A stretch of DNA of 13,217 nt from an uncultured bacterium (GTDB taxonomy: Bacteria > Patescibacteriota > Minisyncoccia > Phycocordibacterales > UBA5272). The notes under the pieces are model-generated. The model saw only the letters and a list, made by a program, of their open reading frames with translations, was not told where the DNA came from and searched no databases. Each line of letters starts with the position of its first letter. Position 1 is the stretch's first letter. Where the stretch lies: NCBI GenBank assembly GCA_903834855.1, contig CAILKS010000081.1:1-13217 (forward strand), read 5' to 3'. A program made the translations under genes and the position numbers. Positions 5,164 to 11,741 of this stretch are shown here, one piece after another.

Positions 5164-5991
5164 ATGACAGAAGCAAAAACTGTAGAACCCTCAACCTTTC
5201 TTCATGTATATGAAGAAATTCCATCTATTACAGCTCCTACACTTGGAAATATTGGCCCAGTGACAATAGCCACTTCTACTGTTACAGTAATGTTTATTAC
5301 AATTTTACTTGTAGTTTTGTGTATGTTTGCATCTCGTGCAAAACTTATTCCTTCAAAATTTCAGCATATATTAGAAATTTTTTATGAGATGGTAACAGAT
5401 TTCATTACTTCAATCGTTGGAGATAAAGAACGTGCAGGTAAAATAGTTCCTTATGTTGGAGCTCTTATGCTTTATTTGATAGTTGCTAATCTTTTGCCGA
5501 TGTTTCCGACAATTGGAAGTTTCTATGTACTTATAAATGGAGAGCATATTCCACTTTTTCGTGGAGCGACCACAGATTTTAATACTACCTTTGGTTTAGC
5601 TCTTGCTGTTATTGTAACAATGCAAATAGTTGGTGTACGTGAACAAGGGGCATTAAATTATCTTTCTCATTTTATTCAAATCAAACAAGTAGTAAAAGGT
5701 TTTAAGAAAAGTTTTGGAGAGGGAATGACTTCTATTGTTGGCTTCTTTGTTGGTTTGATTGAAATTGTTAGTGAATTTGCAAAAATTCTCTCACTCTCCC
5801 TTCGTCTCTTTGGAAACATGTTTGCCCATGAAGTTTTGACGGTTATTTTACTCGGTGCATTTTCTGTAGCAGTTCCTGCTATTTGGATGGGGATGGGACT
5901 GTTAGTTGGAGTAGTGCAATCTATTGTATTCGTTGCTCTTGTAACTGTTTATTATTCTTTGGTATTGAAAAAAGAAGGAAACGGACATTAA
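5164..5991 (+). CDS. atpB: ATP synthase Fo subunit a
   Basis: Subunit a (275 residues) is the membrane stator subunit that provides the two ion half-channels against the c-ring. The sequence has several long hydrophobic segments. The fourth-helix signature SLRLFGNMFAHEVL contains the essential arginine, R214, equivalent to R210 of E. coli. The last segment, rich in G, V and aromatic residues, ends VYYSLVLKK. A GTG at 5119 is in frame but would add 15 residues containing the promoter and palindrome; the ATG at 5164 (MTEAK...) is preferred. It is the first gene of the a-c-b-delta-alpha-gamma-beta-epsilon locus. No atpI-like gene is visible upstream. It is followed by an unusually long 333-bp spacer. 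Confidence 0.95.
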   Translation: MTEAKTVEPSTFLHVYEEIPSITAPTLGNIGPVTIATSTVTVMFITILLVVLCMFASRAKLIPSKFQHILEIFYEMVTDFITSIVGDKERAGKIVPYVGALMLYLIVANLLPMFPTIGSFYVLINGEHIPLFRGATTDFNTTFGLALAVIVTMQIVGVREQGALNYLSHFIQIKQVVKGFKKSFGEGMTSIVGFFVGLIEIVSEFAKILSLSLRLFGNMFAHEVLTVILLGAFSVAVPAIWMGMGLLVGVVQSIVFVALVTVYYSLVLKKEGNGH

Positions 5992-6178
5992 ATTTCTAAT
6001 TTATCCCGCTAAGGCGGCGAGGTCTAATTTCTAATTAACCTAATAAGCATTCAATGAGTTTCATTGAAAATTGAAAATTAGAAATTGAAAATTAAAATCT
6101 ATGTAATCATAGATTTTCTTAGATCTTAGAAATTAGGTTAATTAGAAATTGTTTCATACTTTATTAACAAAAATTAAG
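5992..6178. repeat. atpB-atpE spacer: nested inverted repeats built from short words
   Basis: The whole 333-bp gap (5992-6324) holds no credible gene. This part contains perfect 19-bp arms AATTTCTAATTAACCTAAT (6026-6044) and its reverse complement (6132-6150). They enclose two hairpins: TCAATGA/TCATTGA with a GTT loop (6051-6067), and AAAATCTATG/CATAGATTTT with a TAAT loop (6094-6117). A small GC stem, CCGC/GCGG, lies near 6006-6016. Between the hairpins the word AATTGAAAATT is iterated. Layout parallels 4944-5113. Parts of both arms recur at 7526-7593. The rest of the gap holds the atpE promoter and leader. Confidence 0.8.
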
Positions 6179-6208
6179 TTGGAATATATGTATTATTTAT
6201 GCTATACT
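6179..6208 (+). promoter_or_regulatory. atpE: Candidate internal promoter for atpE
   Basis: TTGGAA (6179-6184), an 18-bp spacer ending in TGC, then TATACT (6203-6208): a -35 with an extended -10. The predicted start is near 6215, giving a leader of about 110 bases. The leader contains a small GCC-GAGA-GGC stem and then a G-poor run of ACTATTAACTA-type words up to the ATG. An extra promoter here would raise c-subunit output, which suits a ring of many copies. Confidence 0.55.
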
Positions 6209-6324
6209 CCAGAACAAAGCCGAGAGGCGAATTTTTATTGAAAGTGTGTAAAGTTGATATTTATTTGAATATATAGTATTTGAATTAACTATCAACTAAA
6301 AACTATTAACTATAAACTATCTAT

Positions 6325-6543
6325 ATGACCCCAGAAGCAGCAATTTATATCGCAAAAGGACTATGTATTCTAGCCATGGTTGGAACAGCCATAGGACAAG
6401 GATATCTAGTAGGTAAGACAATGGAAGCAATCGGACGCAATCCAGATATCGAAGGATCACTTTTCTCAAAAATGATCATTGGTGTGGCTATGACAGAAAC
6501 AACTGCTATTTTCGCTCTTGTTGCATTCTTCCTTTTGAAATAG
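6325..6543 (+). CDS. atpE: ATP synthase Fo subunit c (rotor ring)
   Basis: A 72-residue two-helix hairpin proteolipid that forms the rotor ring. Helix 1 (about 4-30) contains the glycine-rich GTAIGQGYLVG with Q25. The polar loop is GRNPD (37-41), with the arginine that meets subunits gamma and epsilon. Helix 2 (about 48-71) carries the essential carboxylate E58 in MTETTAIF. Aligned to the Ilyobacter Na+ ring, Q25, E58 and T59 fall at the ligands Q32, E65 and S66, and F63 replaces Y70. Sodium coupling is therefore possible but not proven. The gene stands apart: 333 bp from atpB with its own candidate promoter, and 84 bp before atpF with an imperfect hairpin. No Shine-Dalgarno is visible. Confidence 0.96.
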   Translation: MTPEAAIYIAKGLCILAMVGTAIGQGYLVGKTMEAIGRNPDIEGSLFSKMIIGVAMTETTAIFALVAFFLLK

Positions 6544-6551
6544 CAAAAAGC

Positions 6552-6617
6552 AGTCAGTAAACAGCAATTAGGGGATGTATTCGTATTTACCTAATTACTA
6601 CTTGCTGATTACTAACT
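6552..6617. repeat. Imperfect long hairpin between atpE and atpF
   Basis: Successive pairing segments are AGTCAGTAA (6552-6560) with TTACTAACT (6609-6617, one G-T mismatch), CAGCAA (6562-6567) with TTGCTG (6602-6607), and AATTAGG (6566-6572) with CCTAATT (6590-6596). The last two share two bases, so they are partly alternative. It has no T tract. It may stabilise the 3' end of an atpE message or mark a processing point. Confidence 0.6.
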
Positions 6618-6627
6618 ACTATCACGT

Positions 6628-7125
6628 ATGCAAGAAATTCTTAACATTTTAGGTTCAGTGGGTTTCAATTGGCATGTCGCCATCGCTAACTTTATAAACT
6701 TCCTTATTATCTTGTTTCTTTTGAACAAGTTCTTTTTTGGAAAGATTGGAAAAGTTATTCAAACACGTCACGATGTTATCGAACGTGGTCTTTCTCAAGC
6801 CTCAGATGCAGAGAAAGCTCTTGCTAATGCAGAAGAAGAAAAGAAAAAGATTGTAAAAGATGCTAGAGTTGAAGGCCAATCAATTATGGAAGAAGCTAAG
6901 TCTAGCGCAACAGCTGTAGCTGAAAGTATTAAAAAAGATGCTGAAAGTGAAGCTCAGATTAAAATTGCTCATCTTTCTGAAAAGGAAGCTAAGCTAAAAG
7001 AATCTGTTGAAAAAGAATTTGCACTTCGAGCACCTGAAGTTGTTGCAAAACTTTATGCTGCGACCCTTGCAAAGGAAATGACTGCTTCTGATAATGACGC
7101 CCTAATCTCTCGTATGTCCGCCTAA
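6628..7125 (+). CDS. atpF: ATP synthase Fo subunit b (peripheral stalk)
   Basis: A 165-residue protein of normal length. It has one N-terminal membrane helix (about residues 15-38, NFINFLIILFLLNKFFF), then a long charged helix rich in Ala, Glu and Lys (about 50-140) that dimerises as a right-handed coiled coil and forms the peripheral stalk. The segment FFGKIGKVIQTRHDVIERGL just after the membrane is typical of the family (KPL..il..R...I...L). The C-terminal part contacts delta and alpha. It starts at ATG 6628 with no Shine-Dalgarno. A 58-bp spacer with word repeats separates it from atpH. Confidence 0.94.
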   Translation: MQEILNILGSVGFNWHVAIANFINFLIILFLLNKFFFGKIGKVIQTRHDVIERGLSQASDAEKALANAEEEKKKIVKDARVEGQSIMEEAKSSATAVAESIKKDAESEAQIKIAHLSEKEAKLKESVEKEFALRAPEVVAKLYAATLAKEMTASDNDALISRMSA

Positions 7126-7183
7126 TTTATGTATTTATGTATCCACTAAAAACTGGAAACTTGAAACTAGAAACTTACCAACA
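7126..7183. repeat. atpF-atpH spacer with a copy of the 18-base word
   Basis: AACTGGAAACTTGAAACT at 7151-7168 is identical to 5096-5113 and inverted relative to 4944-4961. It is followed by a variant, AGAAACTTA. Two TTTATGTAT copies (7126-7141) precede it. No partner arm lies nearby, so here the word is a single copy that also serves as the atpH leader. Confidence 0.8.
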
Positions 7184-7534
7184 ATGACTTTATCTTACAA
7201 AATAGCAAAACTTATAGTAGAAAAAGGTGTAAGCATTGATGATGTGATGGTTTCACTTCGTAAATATAAATTACTTTCTCTTATTCCTTCAATAAAAGAT
7301 CAAGTTAGTCGTTTAGGGAAAGATGTAAATGCAAGGGACACATTACAAATAGAATCTCCATTTGAAATAGGAGATGAAGCTATAAAAAATATTAAACGTA
7401 TAGTTGGAAATGATCTTGCCCCACATTCAATATCAATAAATAAAAATCTCCTAGCAGGATTTAAGGCACGGTTTAAAGAAAAATTATACGATGCAAGTGC
7501 CGAGAGAATACTCAAACAGATAATGTCTAATTAA
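7184..7534 (+). CDS. atpH: ATP synthase F1 subunit delta, short form
   Basis: Delta (OSCP equivalent) joins the peripheral stalk to the top of F1. This one has 116 residues, against about 175-180 usually. The C-terminal region is well matched: an SLIPSIKDQV helix, a strand LQIESPFEIG, helix DEAIKNIKRIVG, then ISINKNLLAGFKARFKEKLYDASAERILKQI, equivalent to the family D..L.GG....GD...D.S...RL..L ending. Only about 20-25 residues precede the region aligned with roughly residue 85 of E. coli delta, so nearly the whole N-terminal six-helix domain that binds the alpha N-terminus is missing. No in-frame start lies between atpF and the ATG at 7184, so a wrong start is unlikely. No frameshift remnant is visible upstream. 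Confidence 0.85.
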   Translation: MTLSYKIAKLIVEKGVSIDDVMVSLRKYKLLSLIPSIKDQVSRLGKDVNARDTLQIESPFEIGDEAIKNIKRIVGNDLAPHSISINKNLLAGFKARFKEKLYDASAERILKQIMSN

Positions 7535-7624
7535 CCTAAATCCTAAGGTTTAACGGAATTCAGAAATGAACAACGTTATGTTAATTAGAAATTAGACCTT
7601 AGGTGAATTAAAATGTTAAACATT
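7526..7624. repeat. atpH-atpA spacer: interleaved inverted repeats
   Basis: TCTAATTAAC (7526-7535, spanning the atpH stop) pairs with GTTAATTAGA (7580-7589). CCTAAGGT (7542-7549) pairs with ACCTTAGG (7596-7603). The two pairings interleave, as in a pseudoknot, so they could be alternatives. The 14-mers at 7526-7539 and 7580-7593 match 6030-6043 and 6137-6150 exactly. A 6-1-6 dyad, AATGTT-A-AACATT, follows at 7612-7624. The last 40 bases before atpA are G-poor ATTAACC-type words. Confidence 0.7.
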
Positions 7625-7687
7625 AGCTAAAGAAAAAGAAAGTCAATTATCACCAACCATTAACCATCAACTATTAACCAAAAAACC

Positions 7688-9190
7688 ATGTCAGTAGAAA
7701 AAATAATCAAAGACCTAGAAAAAAAGATTGCGGATATCTCAACTGAGATAGAAGTAAATGAAGTCGGAAATGTTATTTCCGTAAGTGACGGTATTGCTCG
7801 CGTCTCAGGACTAACATCTGTTGCTTCTATGGAAGAAGTTACTTTTACGTCTGGCGCTAAAGGTTTAGCTCTTAACTTGGAGTCTGATATGGTTGGAGTG
7901 GTTATTGTTTCTGGCGCTGATGGTGTATCTGAAGGAGAGGAAGTAACACGTACTGGTCGTGTTCTTGCTATTCCAGTTGGAGAAGCACTTTTAGGTCGTG
8001 TCGTTGATCCACTAATGAATCCAGTAGATGGTGCGAAGATAACAGGATTAAACCATGTAGAACTTGTAGAGAAAATTGCCCCTGGTGTTATGGAACGTGA
8101 GCCAGTGAATGTGCCAATGCAAACAGGTATTAAAGCTATTGATTCAATGATTCCAATTGGAAGAGGTCAACGTGAACTTATTATTGGTGATCGCCAAACA
8201 GGAAAGACTACAATTGCAATTGATACAATTATTAACCAAAGAGGAACAGGAGTTATCTGTGTCTATGTTGCTATTGGTCAAAAGGAATCAAAAATTGCAC
8301 AAATTGTAGAAAAATTACGTGCCGCAGGTGCAATGGATTATACAGTTGTGGTTTTGGCTGGTGCTTCACACTCAGCAGCACTTTCATATTTGGCACCATA
8401 TTCAGGAACAGCTATTGCAGAATATTTTATGGGACAGAAAAAAGATGTATTGGTAGTTTATGATGATCTTTCAAAACACGCTGTTGCATATCGCGAAATG
8501 TCACTTCTATTAAAGCGTCCACCAGGACGTGAAGCTTATCCAGGAGATGTTTTCTATTTGCACTCACGTTTACTTGAACGTTCATGTCGTCGTAATGAAA
8601 AAGCTGGAAGTGGTTCTATTACAGCTCTTCCAATTATTGAAACACAAGCAGGTGATGTGTCGGCTTATATTCCTACAAACGTTATTTCTATTACTGACGG
8701 ACAGATTTTCCTAGATGCTAACTTATTTTATAAAGGTATGCGCCCAGCTATTGATGTCGGACTTTCAGTGTCACGTGTAGGAAGTTCTGCACAAACAAAA
8801 GCAATGAAGAAAAATGCTGGAAAGATGAAGCTTGCTATGGCACAGTATCGTGAACTAGAAAGCTTCTCACAATTCGACTCAGATTTGGATGCTGATACAA
8901 AGAGAACAATTGAAAGAGGAAAGAGAACAGCAGAAATGCTAAAACAGGGTAATGGTGATCCACTTCGTACAGGACTTCAAGTTTCTACTGTTTATGCAGT
9001 AAACAATGGTTTCGTTGATGAAGTTGCTGTTAATGATATTGTTGGATTTGAAAAAGCAATGCATGAATATATGAAGACTACAGGAAAGAGTGTACTTGAA
9101 GCAGTTGAGAAAGGTTGGGATGAAGAAATTGAGGCTTCATTAAAGAAATCTTTAGAAAATTTTGTGCATGTGCACGGTGATAAGAAGTAA
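7688..9190 (+). CDS. atpA: ATP synthase F1 subunit alpha
   Basis: A full-length, 500-residue non-catalytic nucleotide-binding subunit of F1. The N-terminal amphipathic helix (1-22) precedes the beta-barrel (about 25-95). The Walker A motif is GDRQTGKT (167-174). Walker B ends VLVVYDDL (254-261). The family stretch PPGREAYPGD lies at 278-287. GSGSITALPIIETQAGD (307-323) and the arginine finger R363, in VSRVGSS, are present; that arginine reaches into the neighbouring catalytic site of beta. The C-terminal helical domain is intact. The N-terminal helix that would normally dock onto the delta N-terminal domain is still present although delta is shortened. The ATG at 7688 has no Shine-Dalgarno. 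Confidence 0.98.
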   Translation: MSVEKIIKDLEKKIADISTEIEVNEVGNVISVSDGIARVSGLTSVASMEEVTFTSGAKGLALNLESDMVGVVIVSGADGVSEGEEVTRTGRVLAIPVGEALLGRVVDPLMNPVDGAKITGLNHVELVEKIAPGVMEREPVNVPMQTGIKAIDSMIPIGRGQRELIIGDRQTGKTTIAIDTIINQRGTGVICVYVAIGQKESKIAQIVEKLRAAGAMDYTVVVLAGASHSAALSYLAPYSGTAIAEYFMGQKKDVLVVYDDLSKHAVAYREMSLLLKRPPGREAYPGDVFYLHSRLLERSCRRNEKAGSGSITALPIIETQAGDVSAYIPTNVISITDGQIFLDANLFYKGMRPAIDVGLSVSRVGSSAQTKAMKKNAGKMKLAMAQYRELESFSQFDSDLDADTKRTIERGKRTAEMLKQGNGDPLRTGLQVSTVYAVNNGFVDEVAVNDIVGFEKAMHEYMKTTGKSVLEAVEKGWDEEIEASLKKSLENFVHVHGDKK

Positions 9191-9218
9191 ATATATGTAA
9201 ATTTTAATTTCTAATTTT

Positions 9219-9278
9219 AAATTTTTAATGAAATACAAATGCATTCAATAAAAATTAAGAAATAAAAATTAAAAATTT
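9219..9278. repeat. atpA-atpG spacer inverted repeat
   Basis: AAATTTTTAAT (9219-9229) pairs with ATTAAAAATTT (9268-9278). Flanking sequence extends this imperfectly with further AATTTTAATTTCTAATTTT-type words. The 100-bp gap is extremely AT-rich, so part of the pairing may be due to composition. Confidence 0.55.
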
Positions 9279-9290
9279 TGCGAAGCAATT

Positions 9291-10139
9291 ATGCAAACAA
9301 AAGTAATTAGACAAAAAATAAAAAGTGTTGGAAACATCAAGAAAATCACTAAAACGATGGAGATGGTTTCGGCTGCAAAAATGAAGAAAGCAATCGATAA
9401 TGCTCTTTTACTTCGCCCATTTCATACAGAGGCACAAGATGTTCTTAAAGATATTTCTCTTGATCCATTAACTCGTCATGAATTACTTGCACACAACGGC
9501 ACCCCAGGTGAGGTTGTTATTATTGTTGCCTCAAATAAAGGACTTTGTGGAAGCTATAATGTAAATATATATCGTAAATTATTGAGTGCCTATAATGAAG
9601 AAGAAAGAAAAAATCTAAAAGTAATTGCTTTTGGTAAATATTCTGAAAAAGTTGCAAAGAAATTGCATTTAGAAACTTTGGCTTCATTTAATCATCCAGT
9701 ATTAACTAGTGACGATGCTCACGCGACAACCACAATGATTGTAGACTGGTATAAAGAAAAAACTATTGGGACTGTGCGTGTACTTTATACACATTTTACT
9801 TCGGCTTATACTTTTACTCCGACACTACTTCAGCTTCTTCCTTTTTCATCTGAGGGAAAGCCAAGCACTCATGGCGAACCACGTTATGCTTATGAGCCAG
9901 ATCAAGATGTAGTACTTTCAAGTATTATTCCAATGATGCTTCATAATATTATTTATGGTGCAATTTTAGAGAGTTCTGCTTCAGAACATTCTGCCCGCAT
10001 GTTTGCTATGAAGTCAGCAACAGATAATGCAAGTGAATTACAAGATGAACTAAAACTTTACTATAACCGCGCACGACAGGAAAGAGTAACACAAGAAATT
10101 TCAGAAATTACATCAGGAGCGCTCGCATTAACAACATAA
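9291..10139 (+). CDS. atpG: ATP synthase F1 subunit gamma (central shaft)
   Basis: A 282-residue rotor shaft subunit, close to the usual 286. The N-terminal helix is highly characteristic: IRQKIKSVGNIKKITKTMEM then VSAAKMKKA (residues 6-34). The middle Rossmann-like domain contains SNKGLCGSYN (81-90). The C-terminal helix (about 235-282, with SATDNASEL and YNRARQERVTQEISEI) completes the coiled coil that turns inside the alpha3-beta3 hexamer. The ATG at 9291 begins directly with the conserved helix. No Shine-Dalgarno is present; the preceding GCGAAGCAATT is not one. Confidence 0.96.
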   Translation: MQTKVIRQKIKSVGNIKKITKTMEMVSAAKMKKAIDNALLLRPFHTEAQDVLKDISLDPLTRHELLAHNGTPGEVVIIVASNKGLCGSYNVNIYRKLLSAYNEEERKNLKVIAFGKYSEKVAKKLHLETLASFNHPVLTSDDAHATTTMIVDWYKEKTIGTVRVLYTHFTSAYTFTPTLLQLLPFSSEGKPSTHGEPRYAYEPDQDVVLSSIIPMMLHNIIYGAILESSASEHSARMFAMKSATDNASELQDELKLYYNRARQERVTQEISEITSGALALTT

Positions 10140-10192
10140 ATGAGCACATCAAATATTATTAGTAAAAATTATTAACTTTAACATCAAACATT
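10140..10192. other. atpG-atpD spacer with no detected element
   Basis: This is the shortest spacer of the locus (53 bp): AT-rich, G-poor sequence without a Shine-Dalgarno, hairpin or promoter that I can support. It ends in AACATCAAACATT before the atpD ATG. Confidence 0.6.
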
Positions 10193-11596
10193 ATGAACAA
10201 ATCACAAAACGTCGGAACAATCACACAAATCGTAGGACCAGTTGTAGATATTACTTTTACAGGTGGAGTGCCTGCACTTAAAAATGCTCTACACATCACA
10301 AGAAAAGAAGGAGGACTTCTTACTCTTGAAGTTGCACAACATCTTGGATTCAATGATGTGCGTGCTGTAGCCATGTCATCAACTGACGGTTTAACTCGCG
10401 GAATGGATGTTATAGATACAGGAGCTGCGATTCAAGTTCCAGTTGGACCAGAGATTTTGGGTCGTATGTTTGATGTGGTTGGTATGCCAATTGACCAAAA
10501 GCCAGCGCCTAAGACTACAAAGTCTTATCCAATTCACCGTGCTGCACCAACATTTGATGAACAATCAACACATGCTGAAGTTCTAGAAACTGGTATTAAA
10601 GTTGTTGACCTAATTTGCCCATTCCTAAAAGGTGGAAAGGTTGGACTTTTCGGTGGGGCTGGTGTAGGAAAAACTGTGGTTATTCAGGAACTCATTCGTA
10701 ACATTGCATCTGAACATGGTGGATATTCTATTTTTGCTGGTGTTGGTGAAAGATCTCGTGAAGGAAATGACTTGTATCGCGAAATGGAAGAGTCCGGTGT
10801 TCTTGATAAAACAGTGCTAGTGTTCGGTCAAATGAATGAACCGCCAGGTGCCCGCGCCCGTGTAGCTCTTTCTGCGCTTTCAATGGCGGAATATTTCCGT
10901 GATGAAGAAAAAAAAGACCTTCTACTTTTCGTTGATAACATTTTCCGATTCACACAAGCTGGATCTGAACTCTCAGCTCTTCTTGGTCGTATGCCATCAG
11001 CCGTAGGATATCAGCCAACACTTGCATCTGAAATGGGACAACTTCAAGAGCGTGTTACTTCAACAAAAAATGGTTCTATCACCTCGGTACAAGCAGTTTA
11101 TGTGCCGGCGGACGACCTTACTGACCCAGCGCCAGCGACAACTTTCTCTCACTTGGACTCAACAGTTGTGCTATCACGTCCACTTTCTGAATTAGGTATT
11201 TATCCAGCTGTGGATCCACTTGACTCATCATCAACTATTTTACAACCAGATATTGTTGGACAGGAGCATTATGATGTAGCTCGTGGTGTACAAAAAGTTT
11301 TGCAACGTTATAAGGATTTGCAAGATATTATTGCCATTCTAGGAATGGATGAACTTTCTGATGAAGATAAAAAAACTGTAGGACGCGCCCGTCGTATACA
11401 AAAGTTTTTGTCACAGCCATTCTTCGTGGCAGAACAATTTACCGGCGCTAAAGGTGTTTATGTAAAGCGTGAAGATACAGTTCGTAGTTTCAAAGAAATT
11501 CTTGAAGGAAAGCATGACCATGTGCCAGAGTCAGCTTTCTATATGAATGGGTCCATAGATGATGTAATAGCAAAGCACCAAAATCAAGTAAACTAA
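10193..11596 (+). CDS. atpD: ATP synthase F1 subunit beta (catalytic)
   Basis: The catalytic subunit of F1, 467 residues and full length. Key motifs are the P-loop GGAGVGKT (154-161), the catalytic glutamate E186 in GERSREGND, Walker B in LLLFVDNIFRFTQAGSE (243-259), and PSAVGYQPTLASEMG (268-282). YVPADDLTDPAPATTFSHLD lies at 303-322. The C-terminal lever motif reads DELSDED (386-392), against DELSEED in E. coli, a conservative change. Gene order gamma-beta-epsilon is standard. No Shine-Dalgarno precedes the ATG at 10193. It is one of the most GC-rich core genes in the window, with optimised-looking codons, consistent with high expression. Confidence 0.98.
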   Translation: MNKSQNVGTITQIVGPVVDITFTGGVPALKNALHITRKEGGLLTLEVAQHLGFNDVRAVAMSSTDGLTRGMDVIDTGAAIQVPVGPEILGRMFDVVGMPIDQKPAPKTTKSYPIHRAAPTFDEQSTHAEVLETGIKVVDLICPFLKGGKVGLFGGAGVGKTVVIQELIRNIASEHGGYSIFAGVGERSREGNDLYREMEESGVLDKTVLVFGQMNEPPGARARVALSALSMAEYFRDEEKKDLLLFVDNIFRFTQAGSELSALLGRMPSAVGYQPTLASEMGQLQERVTSTKNGSITSVQAVYVPADDLTDPAPATTFSHLDSTVVLSRPLSELGIYPAVDPLDSSSTILQPDIVGQEHYDVARGVQKVLQRYKDLQDIIAILGMDELSDEDKKTVGRARRIQKFLSQPFFVAEQFTGAKGVYVKREDTVRSFKEILEGKHDHVPESAFYMNGSIDDVIAKHQNQVN

Positions 11597-11683
11597 TTAT
11601 CAATTTTGCAATTATCAATTTTCAAATAAATACAAAATCTGCATTTTTTGAAAATTGGAAATTGATAATTGAAAATTAAAAAA
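11595..11683. repeat. atpD-atpC spacer: duplicated word and inverted repeat
   Basis: AATTATCAATTTT occurs twice (11595-11607 and 11610-11622). CAATTATCAATTT (11609-11621) pairs with AAATTGATAATTG (11659-11671). ATTTTCAAA (11618-11626) could pair instead with TTTGAAAAT (11647-11655). The end AATTGAAAATTAAAA (11667-11681) also occurs at 6083-6097. It has the same word-built style as the other atp spacers. Confidence 0.7.
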
Positions 11684-11741
11684 GTTTTAATGAAGATGAT
11701 GCAAAAATAAATCACCTAATATAATTAATAACACTAATTCC

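Noticed and set aside
5992..6178. CRISPR array or small gene in the atpB-atpE spacer
   Set aside because: The repeats are short, degenerate and palindromic, with no regular spacers. No frame of useful length with a protein-like composition is present.
6209..6324. Riboswitch in the atpE leader
   Set aside because: Only a tiny GCC-GAGA-GGC stem is visible; the rest is unstructured G-poor sequence without a known aptamer pattern.
10159..10374. Minus-strand open frame across the start of atpD, and similar frames at 253-471, 1107-1349, 2438-2659, 2532-2753, 7300-7515, 8529-8714, 11687-11905, 12017-12205 and 12295-12489
   Set aside because: These lie opposite or out of frame with well-supported genes and have no recognisable domains or initiation signals.
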